A DNA stretch of 64,000 nt from PALSA-1006 sp964571195 (GTDB taxonomy: Bacteria > Pseudomonadota > Gammaproteobacteria > Burkholderiales > Gallionellaceae), in assembly GCA_964571195.1 (NCBI GenBank), contig CAZNAD010000003.1:62001-126000 (forward strand), in the 5' to 3' direction. The notes under the pieces were generated by a model. It was not told where the DNA came from and ran no database searches. It saw only the letters and a program-made list of their open reading frames with translations. Shown piece by piece: positions 8,396 to 16,054 of the stretch (the first letter of the stretch is position 1; every line of letters starts with the position of its first letter). The position numbers and the translations under genes are program-made.

Positions 8396-10948
8396 ATTCA
8401 TACCAAGTCATTTTTCGTCAAAAATCCGCTAGTTATTGATACCGACCTGCCCCCGATGGGCATGGATGCGGAAAGTATCTTGCAGGATTTCCGCCGTTAT
8501 TTCAGCCACACCTTGGGATGGAATAACAAGCAACTGATCTCGCACCATGTCTACGCTTCATTGTCCCACTCAATGCGTGACCGTCTGGTCGAGCGCTGGA
8601 AGAACACTCAGGCGTCTTACCGTGAGCAGAACTGCAAGCGGGCCTATTATCTTTCGCTGGAGTTCCTGATGGGCAGGGCGCTGGGCAACGCCACCCTGAA
8701 TCTTGACATCGAGGCTTCCACCATCGAGGCGCTGCGCAATCTCGGCATCGAGATGGAAGAAGTGTCCGAACAGGAAAGTGATGCCGGTTTGGGGAATGGC
8801 GGTCTGGGGCGTCTGGCGGCATGTTTTCTGGATAGTTGCGCCACCCTGCAATTGCCGGTGATGGGTTACGGCCTGCGTTACGAATATGGCATGTTCCGCC
8901 AGAAGGTCGATAACGGTTATCAGATGGAAGAACCGGATCATTGGTTGCGCAACGGCAATCCCTGGGAGATCGAACGCCCCGAGTTTACTGCACGGGTGAA
9001 GTTCGGCGGGCAGACCGAGTTGCATCAGGACACCAATGGCAGATTGCGCGCCTATTGGAAATACACCAGTGACGTGATGGCGGTGCCGTACGATGTGCCT
9101 ATCCCGGGCTATCACAACGGTACAGTGAATACCTTGCGCCTGTGGAAGGCTGCGGCGACCGAAGAGTTCGATCTGAGTGAATTCAATGCGGGCAGTTATG
9201 CCGATGCGGTTGCGGCGAAAAATGCGGCCGAACATATCACCATGGTGTTGTACCCCAACGATGCGAGCGAAAACGGCAAGGAGCTGCGTTTGCGCCAGCA
9301 ATATTTCCTGGCCTCGGCCAGCTTGCAGGATGTGTTGCGCCAATGGGTGAGCAATCATGGCAACGATTTCAGCGAGTTCGCCGAAAAGAACTTTTTCCAG
9401 TTGAACGACACACATCCAACCTGTGCCGTCCCCGAGTTGATGCGCCTGTTGATGGATGAACACGGCATGACCTGGGAGGAGGCTTGGGCAGTTACCAGCC
9501 GCACTGTGGCCTACACCAACCATACGCTGCTACCGGAGGCATTGGAACGCTGGTCGGTCAGCATGTTTGGTCGTCTATTGCCCAGGTTGCTTGAAATCAT
9601 CTACGAGATTAATGCGCGTTTCATGAGAGTCGTGGCGCAGCACTGGCCCGGTGATGTCGAGCGGCAGCGACGTATGTCCATCGTCGAGGAAGGGCATGAA
9701 CAGCATATCCGTATGGCCTATCTGGCCATCGTTGCCAGCGTATCGGTGAACGGGGTGGCAGAGCTCCATTCCGAGCTGTTGAAGAAGTATCTGTTCCGCG
9801 ATTTCTATGAACTTTGGCCGAAAAAGTTCAACAATAAGACGAACGGCGTCACCCCCCGCCGCTGGATGGCTTGGGCCAATCCGGCCTTGAGCAATCTGAT
9901 CACGGATACCTTGGGTTCCGAAGGTAAAGGCTGGGTCTCCAATCTGGTCGGCCATGCGCCGAGCGAAGGATGGCTCATTGATATGACCAAGTTGCGCGGA
10001 CTGGCCGCGCATGCCGATGATGCGGCGTTCCGGCTCAAGTGGCGTGCTATCAAACAGGCCAACAAGACACGTTTGGCCGAAATGGTCAAACGCGATTGCG
10101 GTGTGGAATTCAATACCGACGCGCTGTTCGACGTGCAGGTTAAGCGCATCCACGAATACAAGCGCCAGTTGCTCAATGTGCTGCATGTGATCCATCTCTA
10201 TGACCGCATCAAGCGCGGTGATACGGCGGATTGGACGCCGCGCTGCGTGTTGATCGGCGGCAAGGCGGCTCCCGGCTATAAGATGGCGAAACGCATCATC
10301 AAACTGGTCAATGCGGTTGCGGCGGTCATCAACAACGACCCGGATACTACAGGTTTGCTCAAACTGGCCTTCATCCCGGACTATCGCGTGTCGGCGATGG
10401 AGGTGATCTGTGCCGGTGCCGATCTGTCCGAGCAGATATCGACTGCCGGAAAAGAGGCGTCCGGTACGGGCAATATGAAGTTCATGATGAATGGCGCATT
10501 GACTATCGGGACGCTGGATGGCGCAAACATCGAGATTCGCGACGAGGCCGGACATGAGAATTTCTTCCTGTTCGGATTGACTGCGGAAGAGGTGGAGCAG
10601 ACTCGTGGTCATTATGATCCGGCGCGTATCATCGCCGAGGATGAAGACTTGAAACGGGTAATGCATTTGCTGGAGAGTGGTCATTTCAACCTGTTCGAGC
10701 CGGGTATCTTTGATGCGATCATCCAGTCTGTCTATAGTCCGCACGACCCGTGGCTGACGGCTGCCGACTTCCGCAGTTACGTGCAGGCGCAACGCGAGGT
10801 GGCAGTCGCCTATCGCGATACTGAGCATTGGACACGTATGAGTATCTTGAATACGGCGACCAGCGGCAAGTTTTCCAGCGACCGAACCATCCTGGATTAC
10901 AACCGGGATATATGGCACCTGCCGCAGATCGCTGCAAGACAGGGTTAG
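8396..10948 (+). CDS. glgP: Glycogen/starch phosphorylase GlgP (apparent ATT start)
   Basis: PLP-dependent alpha-glucan phosphorylase releasing glucose-1-phosphate from glycogen. The first ATG in frame is at 8456 (830 residues) but has no ribosome binding site. The open frame extends to a stop at 8369-8371, and its translation upstream of that ATG (TDLPPMGMDAESILQDF region) looks like genuine family sequence. No ATG, GTG or TTG occurs there, yet a good GGAG (8385-8388) sits 7 bases before an ATT codon at 8396, giving 850 residues. Family motifs are QLNDTHPT and, near the PLP lysine, EASGTGNMKFMMNGALTIGT. It is followed by glgA after a 70-base gap. Confidence 0.9.
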   Translation: MHTKSFFVKNPLVIDTDLPPMGMDAESILQDFRRYFSHTLGWNNKQLISHHVYASLSHSMRDRLVERWKNTQASYREQNCKRAYYLSLEFLMGRALGNATLNLDIEASTIEALRNLGIEMEEVSEQESDAGLGNGGLGRLAACFLDSCATLQLPVMGYGLRYEYGMFRQKVDNGYQMEEPDHWLRNGNPWEIERPEFTARVKFGGQTELHQDTNGRLRAYWKYTSDVMAVPYDVPIPGYHNGTVNTLRLWKAAATEEFDLSEFNAGSYADAVAAKNAAEHITMVLYPNDASENGKELRLRQQYFLASASLQDVLRQWVSNHGNDFSEFAEKNFFQLNDTHPTCAVPELMRLLMDEHGMTWEEAWAVTSRTVAYTNHTLLPEALERWSVSMFGRLLPRLLEIIYEINARFMRVVAQHWPGDVERQRRMSIVEEGHEQHIRMAYLAIVASVSVNGVAELHSELLKKYLFRDFYELWPKKFNNKTNGVTPRRWMAWANPALSNLITDTLGSEGKGWVSNLVGHAPSEGWLIDMTKLRGLAAHADDAAFRLKWRAIKQANKTRLAEMVKRDCGVEFNTDALFDVQVKRIHEYKRQLLNVLHVIHLYDRIKRGDTADWTPRCVLIGGKAAPGYKMAKRIIKLVNAVAAVINNDPDTTGLLKLAFIPDYRVSAMEVICAGADLSEQISTAGKEASGTGNMKFMMNGALTIGTLDGANIEIRDEAGHENFFLFGLTAEEVEQTRGHYDPARIIAEDEDLKRVMHLLESGHFNLFEPGIFDAIIQSVYSPHDPWLTAADFRSYVQAQREVAVAYRDTEHWTRMSILNTATSGKFSSDRTILDYNRDIWHLPQIAARQG

Positions 10949-11018
10949 AACAGCGTCCGGCGGGTGATCGCCGGCAAAATGAACGGGATCGCCTGAGCTA
11001 CAGGCAAGGAAAGCCAAA

Positions 11019-12461
11019 ATGCGTGTGTTGTTCGTTACTTCGGAGGTCGCTCCGCTGGTGAAGACCGGGGGCCTTGCCGATGTCAGTGCGGCGTTGCCCG
11101 CAGCGTTGCGCCGTATGGGTGAGGATGTGCGGGTGTTGATGCCCGGTTACCCGCAGGTGCTGCGCGCGCTGGAAGCTTTCAAGGTGGCGGCGTTTTTTCC
11201 GGCTGTCGCCGGTTTTCCCGATGCCCGCCTGTTCGCCAGCACTTTGCCAGACGGCGTTCCGTTATGGGTGATTGACTGCCCGCAACTGTTCCAGCGTGAT
11301 GGCGGCATATACCAGGACGGCAAAGGCATCGACTGGCTGGACAATGCCCTGCGTTTCGGCCTGTTGTCGAAAGTGGCCGCAACGCTGGGAGGGGCAGAAT
11401 CGCCCCTGGACTGGCGGCCCGACGTGGTGCATTGCAACGATTGGCAAACTGGACTGACTCCGGCCTATATGCATTTCGCCCCGGGTGGGGCTCCTTGCGT
11501 GATGACCGTACATAACCTCGCTTTCCAGGGGGTGTTCGCACCGCAAACGGTTTCCGAGCTGGCCTTGCCTATAGAGAGTTTTCAGCCGCACGGCGTCGAA
11601 TACTTCGGCAATCTATCTTTCCTCAAGGCAGGTTTATATTACGCAGATCACATAACAACGGTGAGTCCAACCTATGCTGCTGAGATCCAGACGGACATAT
11701 TAGGATTCGGCTTGCAAGGCTTGTTGAGCGGACGACGTGAGCAGTTGACCGGGATACTGAACGGTATCGATGACAGTGAATGGGACCCGGCCAGCGATCC
11801 GATGCTGGTCAAGACCTATCATGCCAAGAAGATGGCAGGGAAGGCGGCCAATAAGCGGGAGTTACAACGGTGCATGGGGCTGGCGCTAGACCCGGATATC
11901 CCTTTATTCGGGCTGGTCAGCCGTTTCACTCACCAGAAGGGCTTGGATATCGTGCTTGAGATCGCGCCGCAACTGGTCGCGGCACCCGCACAACTGGTGT
12001 TGCTGGGGAGCGGAGATGCCGTGATGCAGCGGGATGCACAGCAATTGGCCGCCGCATATCCCGGCCAGATCGCTGCGATGGTCGGATTCGACGAAAAATT
12101 GTCGCATCTGATTGAGGCTGGTGCAGACATCTTTCTGATGCCGTCTCGTTTCGAGCCCTGCGGTCTCAATCAGATGTATAGCCAGCGTTACGGTACGCCT
12201 CCCATCGTCCATGCGACAGGAGGTTTGCTTGACTCCGTGGTCGATTATTCTCCGCTACAACAGAATCGCGCTGAGGCCACGGGTTTTATATTTCAGCACG
12301 CGACCTCCCCGGACTTGCTGGACTGCGTGCAAAGGGCGTTATCCGCCTATCATGACAAGCCGCTTTGGGCTGCGTTGCAGTCCAACGGGATGCAGAAGGA
12401 CTTCAGCTGGCAGAAGAGTGCGGAACAATACCGCGAGATATACTCGGCTCTCGCAAAATAA
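11019..12461 (+). CDS. glgA: Glycogen synthase GlgA
   Basis: ADP-glucose-dependent GT5 glycogen synthase that elongates alpha-1,4-glucan. It has 480 residues, the normal length. The N-terminal substrate loop KTGGLADV (about 15-22), the VHNLAFQG region and the C-terminal glycosyltransferase motif with MPSRFEPCGLNQMYSQRYGT are all intact. The start has an AAGGAAAG ribosome site. It sits behind glgP in the same orientation and is probably co-transcribed. The branching enzyme glgB is about 32 kb away on the other strand, and no ADP-glucose pyrophosphorylase (glgC) is in the window. Confidence 0.96.
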   Translation: MRVLFVTSEVAPLVKTGGLADVSAALPAALRRMGEDVRVLMPGYPQVLRALEAFKVAAFFPAVAGFPDARLFASTLPDGVPLWVIDCPQLFQRDGGIYQDGKGIDWLDNALRFGLLSKVAATLGGAESPLDWRPDVVHCNDWQTGLTPAYMHFAPGGAPCVMTVHNLAFQGVFAPQTVSELALPIESFQPHGVEYFGNLSFLKAGLYYADHITTVSPTYAAEIQTDILGFGLQGLLSGRREQLTGILNGIDDSEWDPASDPMLVKTYHAKKMAGKAANKRELQRCMGLALDPDIPLFGLVSRFTHQKGLDIVLEIAPQLVAAPAQLVLLGSGDAVMQRDAQQLAAAYPGQIAAMVGFDEKLSHLIEAGADIFLMPSRFEPCGLNQMYSQRYGTPPIVHATGGLLDSVVDYSPLQQNRAEATGFIFQHATSPDLLDCVQRALSAYHDKPLWAALQSNGMQKDFSWQKSAEQYREIYSALAK

Positions 12462-12734
12462 CACCATTCCCCCTTTTGATTATCGCCCCTTGTCATAGGG
12501 GCGGCATACCCGCCATGACGGTTTCTAGGTGTGCACTCGGGCCGTTTCAGGTATGATTCCCGCGCCCGTATGAGCCAGATCATTGATGGTTCGATGATTT
12601 TGGCGATTTGTGAGTGTTTTTCACCGCGTTTCGATGGAAAGACATAGGTTCGGAGCCTGTTCAAGGTGCGCGAGTCTTGTTTTTGTTTCCACAGCGCGAC
12701 CATTATTCAAATTTAAATCAAGGAAATTCTCAGT
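12462..12734 (+). promoter_or_regulatory. glgA-tig intergenic region with candidate promoter elements
   Basis: A 273-base gap, among the longest in the window. It holds a 6-bp GC hairpin (CGCCCC/GGGGCG near 12484-12503) without a T-run, a TATGAT hexamer at 12552-12557 that could be a -10, and a weak heat-shock-like pair CTTGTTT (12676-12682) and GACCATTA (12698-12705). None is strong. No convincing small gene is present. Confidence 0.3.
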
Positions 12735-14039
12735 ATGTCGAGCGTAGAAACATTAGGCGGGTTGCAGCGTCGTTTGAATGCATCCATTCCACAGCCACAG
12801 TTGCGTGGTGAGATCGAGTCTCGCTTGAAGCGTTTGGGCCGTACGGCCAAGGTACACGGCTTCCGTCCCGGCAAAGTCCCCTTTAAGATCATCGAGCAGC
12901 AATACGGCCCACAGATCCAGCAGGAAGTGCTGGGGGAAAATCTGCAACGCTCCTTTGCCGAAGCTGCTCAAGCCAACCAACTGAAAGTCGCTGGTTATCC
13001 CCAGTTCGAGATCAAGACACAAGATTTGAGCGCTCCCGAGATCGAATACAGCGCCACTTTCGAGGTCTATCCCGAGGTTGTCGTGGGCGACGTGGCTGCG
13101 CAGGCGCTTGAGCGCGTCACGTTCACGCTGAGCGATGCCGATGTTGAAAACACGGTCACTACACTGCGCAAACAGCGTGCCGTGTATGAGCCAGCGACAC
13201 GAGCAGTGCAGAATGAAGATCAGGTCCGTATCGACTTCAGCGGCAAACTGGACGGAGTGGTATTCGAAGGCGGCGAGGCTAAAGATTTTTCTATCGTGCT
13301 CGGTGCCGGGCGTATGTTGCCCGATTTTGAGAATGCCATCATTGGCATGAAGGCGGGCGAGAGTAAATCTTTTGAGATGACTTTCCCGGCGGACTATCAC
13401 GGCAAGGACGTGGCCGGAAAACAAGTCACTTTCACCATCACGCTGCATAGTGTCGAGGCTCCGCGTCTGCCGGAAGTCGATGCCGAGTTCGCTAAGGCGC
13501 TGGGTGTGGCCGATGGGGACGTGAGCAAGCTGAAAAAAGAGATTCGCGACAATCTGGAGCGCGAGGCACAACGCCGTGTCAAGATGCGCAACAAGGACAA
13601 TGCGATGGAAGTGTTGTTGCAGGTCGGCCAGTTGGAGGTGCCCAAAATTTTGCTGGAGAACGAAGCCCAGAACCTGATGCAACAGACCTTGCGTGACTTG
13701 GAAGGGCGGGGGATGAAGATCCCGAAAGGAATGCAACTGCCGACCGGCGTGTTTGAAGAGCGAGCCACCAAGCGCGTCAAGCTCGGGTTGATCCTGGCCG
13801 AGCTGGTCAAAAAACACGAGCTGCAAGCCAAGCCGGACCAGGTCAAGGCGCTCATCCAGGAATATGCGCAGAGTTATGAGCATCCTGAAGAAGTTGTGCG
13901 CTGGTACGCTGCGGATGCCTCACGCTTGCAAGAAGTGGAGAATATGGTTCTGGAAGACAATGTCGTTGCTTGGGTGATCGCACGAGCCAAGGTCACGGAC
14001 AAGGCAGTCGAGTTGAGTGCACTGATGGAGAACAACTAA
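12735..14039 (+). CDS. tig: Trigger factor
   Basis: Ribosome-bound chaperone and peptidyl-prolyl isomerase that receives nascent chains. It has 434 residues, the normal size. The N-terminal ribosome-docking domain carries the signature GFRPGKVP (about 42-49). The FKBP-type isomerase domain spans about 155-245 (DQVRIDFSGKLDGVVFEGG), followed by the helical arm domain. The stop codon is directly followed by the clpP ATG with no spacer, so the two are coupled. This tig-clpP-clpX-lon order is conserved in many proteobacteria. Confidence 0.97.
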   Translation: MSSVETLGGLQRRLNASIPQPQLRGEIESRLKRLGRTAKVHGFRPGKVPFKIIEQQYGPQIQQEVLGENLQRSFAEAAQANQLKVAGYPQFEIKTQDLSAPEIEYSATFEVYPEVVVGDVAAQALERVTFTLSDADVENTVTTLRKQRAVYEPATRAVQNEDQVRIDFSGKLDGVVFEGGEAKDFSIVLGAGRMLPDFENAIIGMKAGESKSFEMTFPADYHGKDVAGKQVTFTITLHSVEAPRLPEVDAEFAKALGVADGDVSKLKKEIRDNLEREAQRRVKMRNKDNAMEVLLQVGQLEVPKILLENEAQNLMQQTLRDLEGRGMKIPKGMQLPTGVFEERATKRVKLGLILAELVKKHELQAKPDQVKALIQEYAQSYEHPEEVVRWYAADASRLQEVENMVLEDNVVAWVIARAKVTDKAVELSALMENN

Positions 14040-14666
14040 ATGTCATACGACGCGTCTTCGAAATATATCGAGCCTCAGGACCTGGGTATGGTTCCGATGG
14101 TCATTGAAACCAGCGGTCGCGGTGAACGGGCCTATGATATCTATTCCCGTCTGCTCAAGGAACGGGTCGTGTTCTTGGTCGGTCCAATCAACGATCAGAT
14201 GGCAAATCTGGTGGTGGCGCAGTTGCTGTTTCTGGAATCGGAGAACCCGGATAAGGATATCCACCTGTATATCAATTCACCGGGCGGTTCGATCTCTTCG
14301 GGGATGGCGATTTATGACACGATGCAGTTCATCAAGCCGGACGTTTCGACACTGTGTATCGGTATGGCCGCTTCGATGGGGGCGTTCCTGTTGCAGGCGG
14401 GTGCCAAGGATAAACGCTTCGCATTGCCCAATTCGACCGTGATGATCCACCAGCCGCTGGGTGGATTTCAGGGGCAAGCCAGCGATATTGAGATACATGC
14501 CAAATATATCTTGAGCTTGCGCGAGCGTCTCTACACCCTGATGGCAGAACATACCGGACGCAGTGTGGAAGAGATCGCACGCGACAGCGAACGCGACAAT
14601 TTCCTGACTGCACCAGAAGCGCTGGATTACGGCTTGATCGATCAGGTTCTCACAAAGCGGGCTTAA
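14040..14666 (+). CDS. clpP: ATP-dependent Clp protease proteolytic subunit ClpP
   Basis: Serine peptidase subunit that forms the tetradecameric chamber used with ClpX. It has 208 residues. The catalytic triad is S112 (GMAASMGAF), H137 (MIHQPLGG) and D186 (ERDNF), matching the spacing of E. coli ClpP. A short N-terminal propeptide is likely. The ATG directly abuts the tig stop. clpX begins 45 bases downstream. Confidence 0.98.
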   Translation: MSYDASSKYIEPQDLGMVPMVIETSGRGERAYDIYSRLLKERVVFLVGPINDQMANLVVAQLLFLESENPDKDIHLYINSPGGSISSGMAIYDTMQFIKPDVSTLCIGMAASMGAFLLQAGAKDKRFALPNSTVMIHQPLGGFQGQASDIEIHAKYILSLRERLYTLMAEHTGRSVEEIARDSERDNFLTAPEALDYGLIDQVLTKRA

Positions 14667-14711
14667 AGTTGAGCTACAGGCTGCCGATAACTAACACGGA
14701 TAGGGATTTGA

Positions 14712-15968
14712 ATGGCATCGGATAAAACCAAGGGTGATAAATTGCTGTATTGCTCATTTTGCGGAAAAAGCCAACACGAGGTACGTAAGCTCATTGCCGG
14801 GCCGTCGGTGTTCGTATGCGACGAATGTATCGCGTTATGCAATGACATCATTCGCGAAGAGTCCCAGGCCACTGCCGGTAGCGAGAAATCGGATAAGAAC
14901 GAACTGCCGGTTCCGCACGAAATTTGTGAACGGCTGGATGACTATGTCATCGGTCAGCGCAAAGCCAAAAAAATCCTTTCCGTGGCGGTCTATAATCACT
15001 ACAAGCGACTGAAAAACAAAGATAAAGATGGCGTCGAGCTGGCCAAAAGCAATATTCTGCTGGTTGGACCCACTGGCTCAGGGAAGACTTTGCTGGCACA
15101 AACGCTGGCGCGTTTGCTCAACGTGCCGTTCGTGATGGCAGATGCCACTACCCTGACCGAGGCTGGATACGTCGGTGAAGATGTTGAGAATATTATTCAG
15201 AAGCTACTGCAAGCATGTGATTATGATGTAGAACGTGCCCAGCGCGGCATTGTCTATATAGACGAGATCGACAAGATCTCGCGCAAATCCGACAATCCTT
15301 CCATCACCCGGGATGTGTCCGGTGAAGGGGTTCAGCAAGCATTGCTCAAGCTGATCGAGGGAACCAAAGCTTCAATCCCACCTCAGGGCGGTCGCAAGCA
15401 TCCGAACACCGAATTTTTGCAGGTTGATACCACCAATATCTTATTCATTTGCGGTGGAGCGTTCGACGGTCTGGAAAAAGTGATCCGCAATCGTTCCGAG
15501 AAGGCGAGCATAGGATTCTCGGCCAATCTGGCAAAACGTGATGACGACAAGGATATCGGCCTCGTGTTGAGTGAGGTCGAACCCGAAGATTTGATCAAAT
15601 TCGGCTTGATTCCCGAGTTCGTCGGTCGTCTGCCTGTGGTGGCGACACTGGAGGGATTGGACGAAGCCGCTTTGGTCAAAATATTGACCGAACCTAAAAA
15701 TTCCCTGATTAAACAATATCAAAAGCTGTTCGAGATGGAAGGGGTGGAGTTGGAATTCCGCTCCAATGTGCTGGATGTGATCGCCAAAAAGGCTTTGGCT
15801 CGCAAGACTGGCGCGCGCGGCCTGCGTTCCATCCTAGAAAATGCCTTGCTGGACACGATGTTCGATCTGCCGTCGATGGATAATGTGAGCAAAGTCGTGC
15901 TGGACGAGAACAGCACGGGAGAGATCAAGCCCATCGTGATGTACGCTGATACGCCGAAAGCCGCTTAG
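14712..15968 (+). CDS. clpX: ClpX, ATPase and unfoldase subunit of ClpXP
   Basis: AAA+ unfoldase that recognises ssrA-tagged and other substrates and feeds them to ClpP. It has 418 residues. The N-terminal zinc-binding domain uses C14, C17, C36 and C39 (CSFC, CDEC). It is followed by Walker A GPTGSGKT, Walker B IVYIDEIDKI and the conserved SGEGVQQALLKLIEGT segment. It lies between clpP and lon. SmpB, which works with the ssrA tag that ClpXP reads, is encoded at 35.9 kb. Confidence 0.98.
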   Translation: MASDKTKGDKLLYCSFCGKSQHEVRKLIAGPSVFVCDECIALCNDIIREESQATAGSEKSDKNELPVPHEICERLDDYVIGQRKAKKILSVAVYNHYKRLKNKDKDGVELAKSNILLVGPTGSGKTLLAQTLARLLNVPFVMADATTLTEAGYVGEDVENIIQKLLQACDYDVERAQRGIVYIDEIDKISRKSDNPSITRDVSGEGVQQALLKLIEGTKASIPPQGGRKHPNTEFLQVDTTNILFICGGAFDGLEKVIRNRSEKASIGFSANLAKRDDDKDIGLVLSEVEPEDLIKFGLIPEFVGRLPVVATLEGLDEAALVKILTEPKNSLIKQYQKLFEMEGVELEFRSNVLDVIAKKALARKTGARGLRSILENALLDTMFDLPSMDNVSKVVLDENSTGEIKPIVMYADTPKAA

Positions 15969-15992
15969 TATCTGGAATAATCGTCGGGGGGG

Positions 15993-16020
15993 CTTGAATT
16001 TCCTCATGCTCCCCCCATCT
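15993..16020 (+). promoter_or_regulatory. RpoH (sigma-32) heat-shock promoter for lon
   Basis: The sequence shows CTTGAAT (15993-15999), a 13-base spacer, then CCCCATCT (16013-16020). This is a near-perfect match to the known sigma-32 consensus CTTGAAA-N(11-16)-CCCCATnT. The lon ATG is 35 bases further on, so transcription would start roughly 27 bases before it. It gives lon its own heat-shock control apart from tig-clpP-clpX. Confidence 0.75.
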
Positions 16021-16054
16021 GACTCGCACCGTTATTATTTAAAAGACCGCCACC

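Noticed and set aside
10957..10974. CCGGCG/CGCCGG hairpin between glgP and glgA
   Set aside because: Six base pairs, no T-run; glgA follows closely, so termination is unlikely.
9575..11017. Long minus-strand open frame of about 480 codons opposite glgP
   Set aside because: It mirrors the codon pattern of glgP, has no family-like motifs and no ribosome site; a shadow of a real gene.
12515..12556. 13-codon open frame in the glgA-tig gap
   Set aside because: Too short, no ribosome site, no sign of coding bias.
15986..16017. G-run and C-run between clpX and lon that could fold into a GC hairpin terminator
   Set aside because: No T-run follows, pairing has a mismatch, and the same bases form an excellent RpoH promoter.
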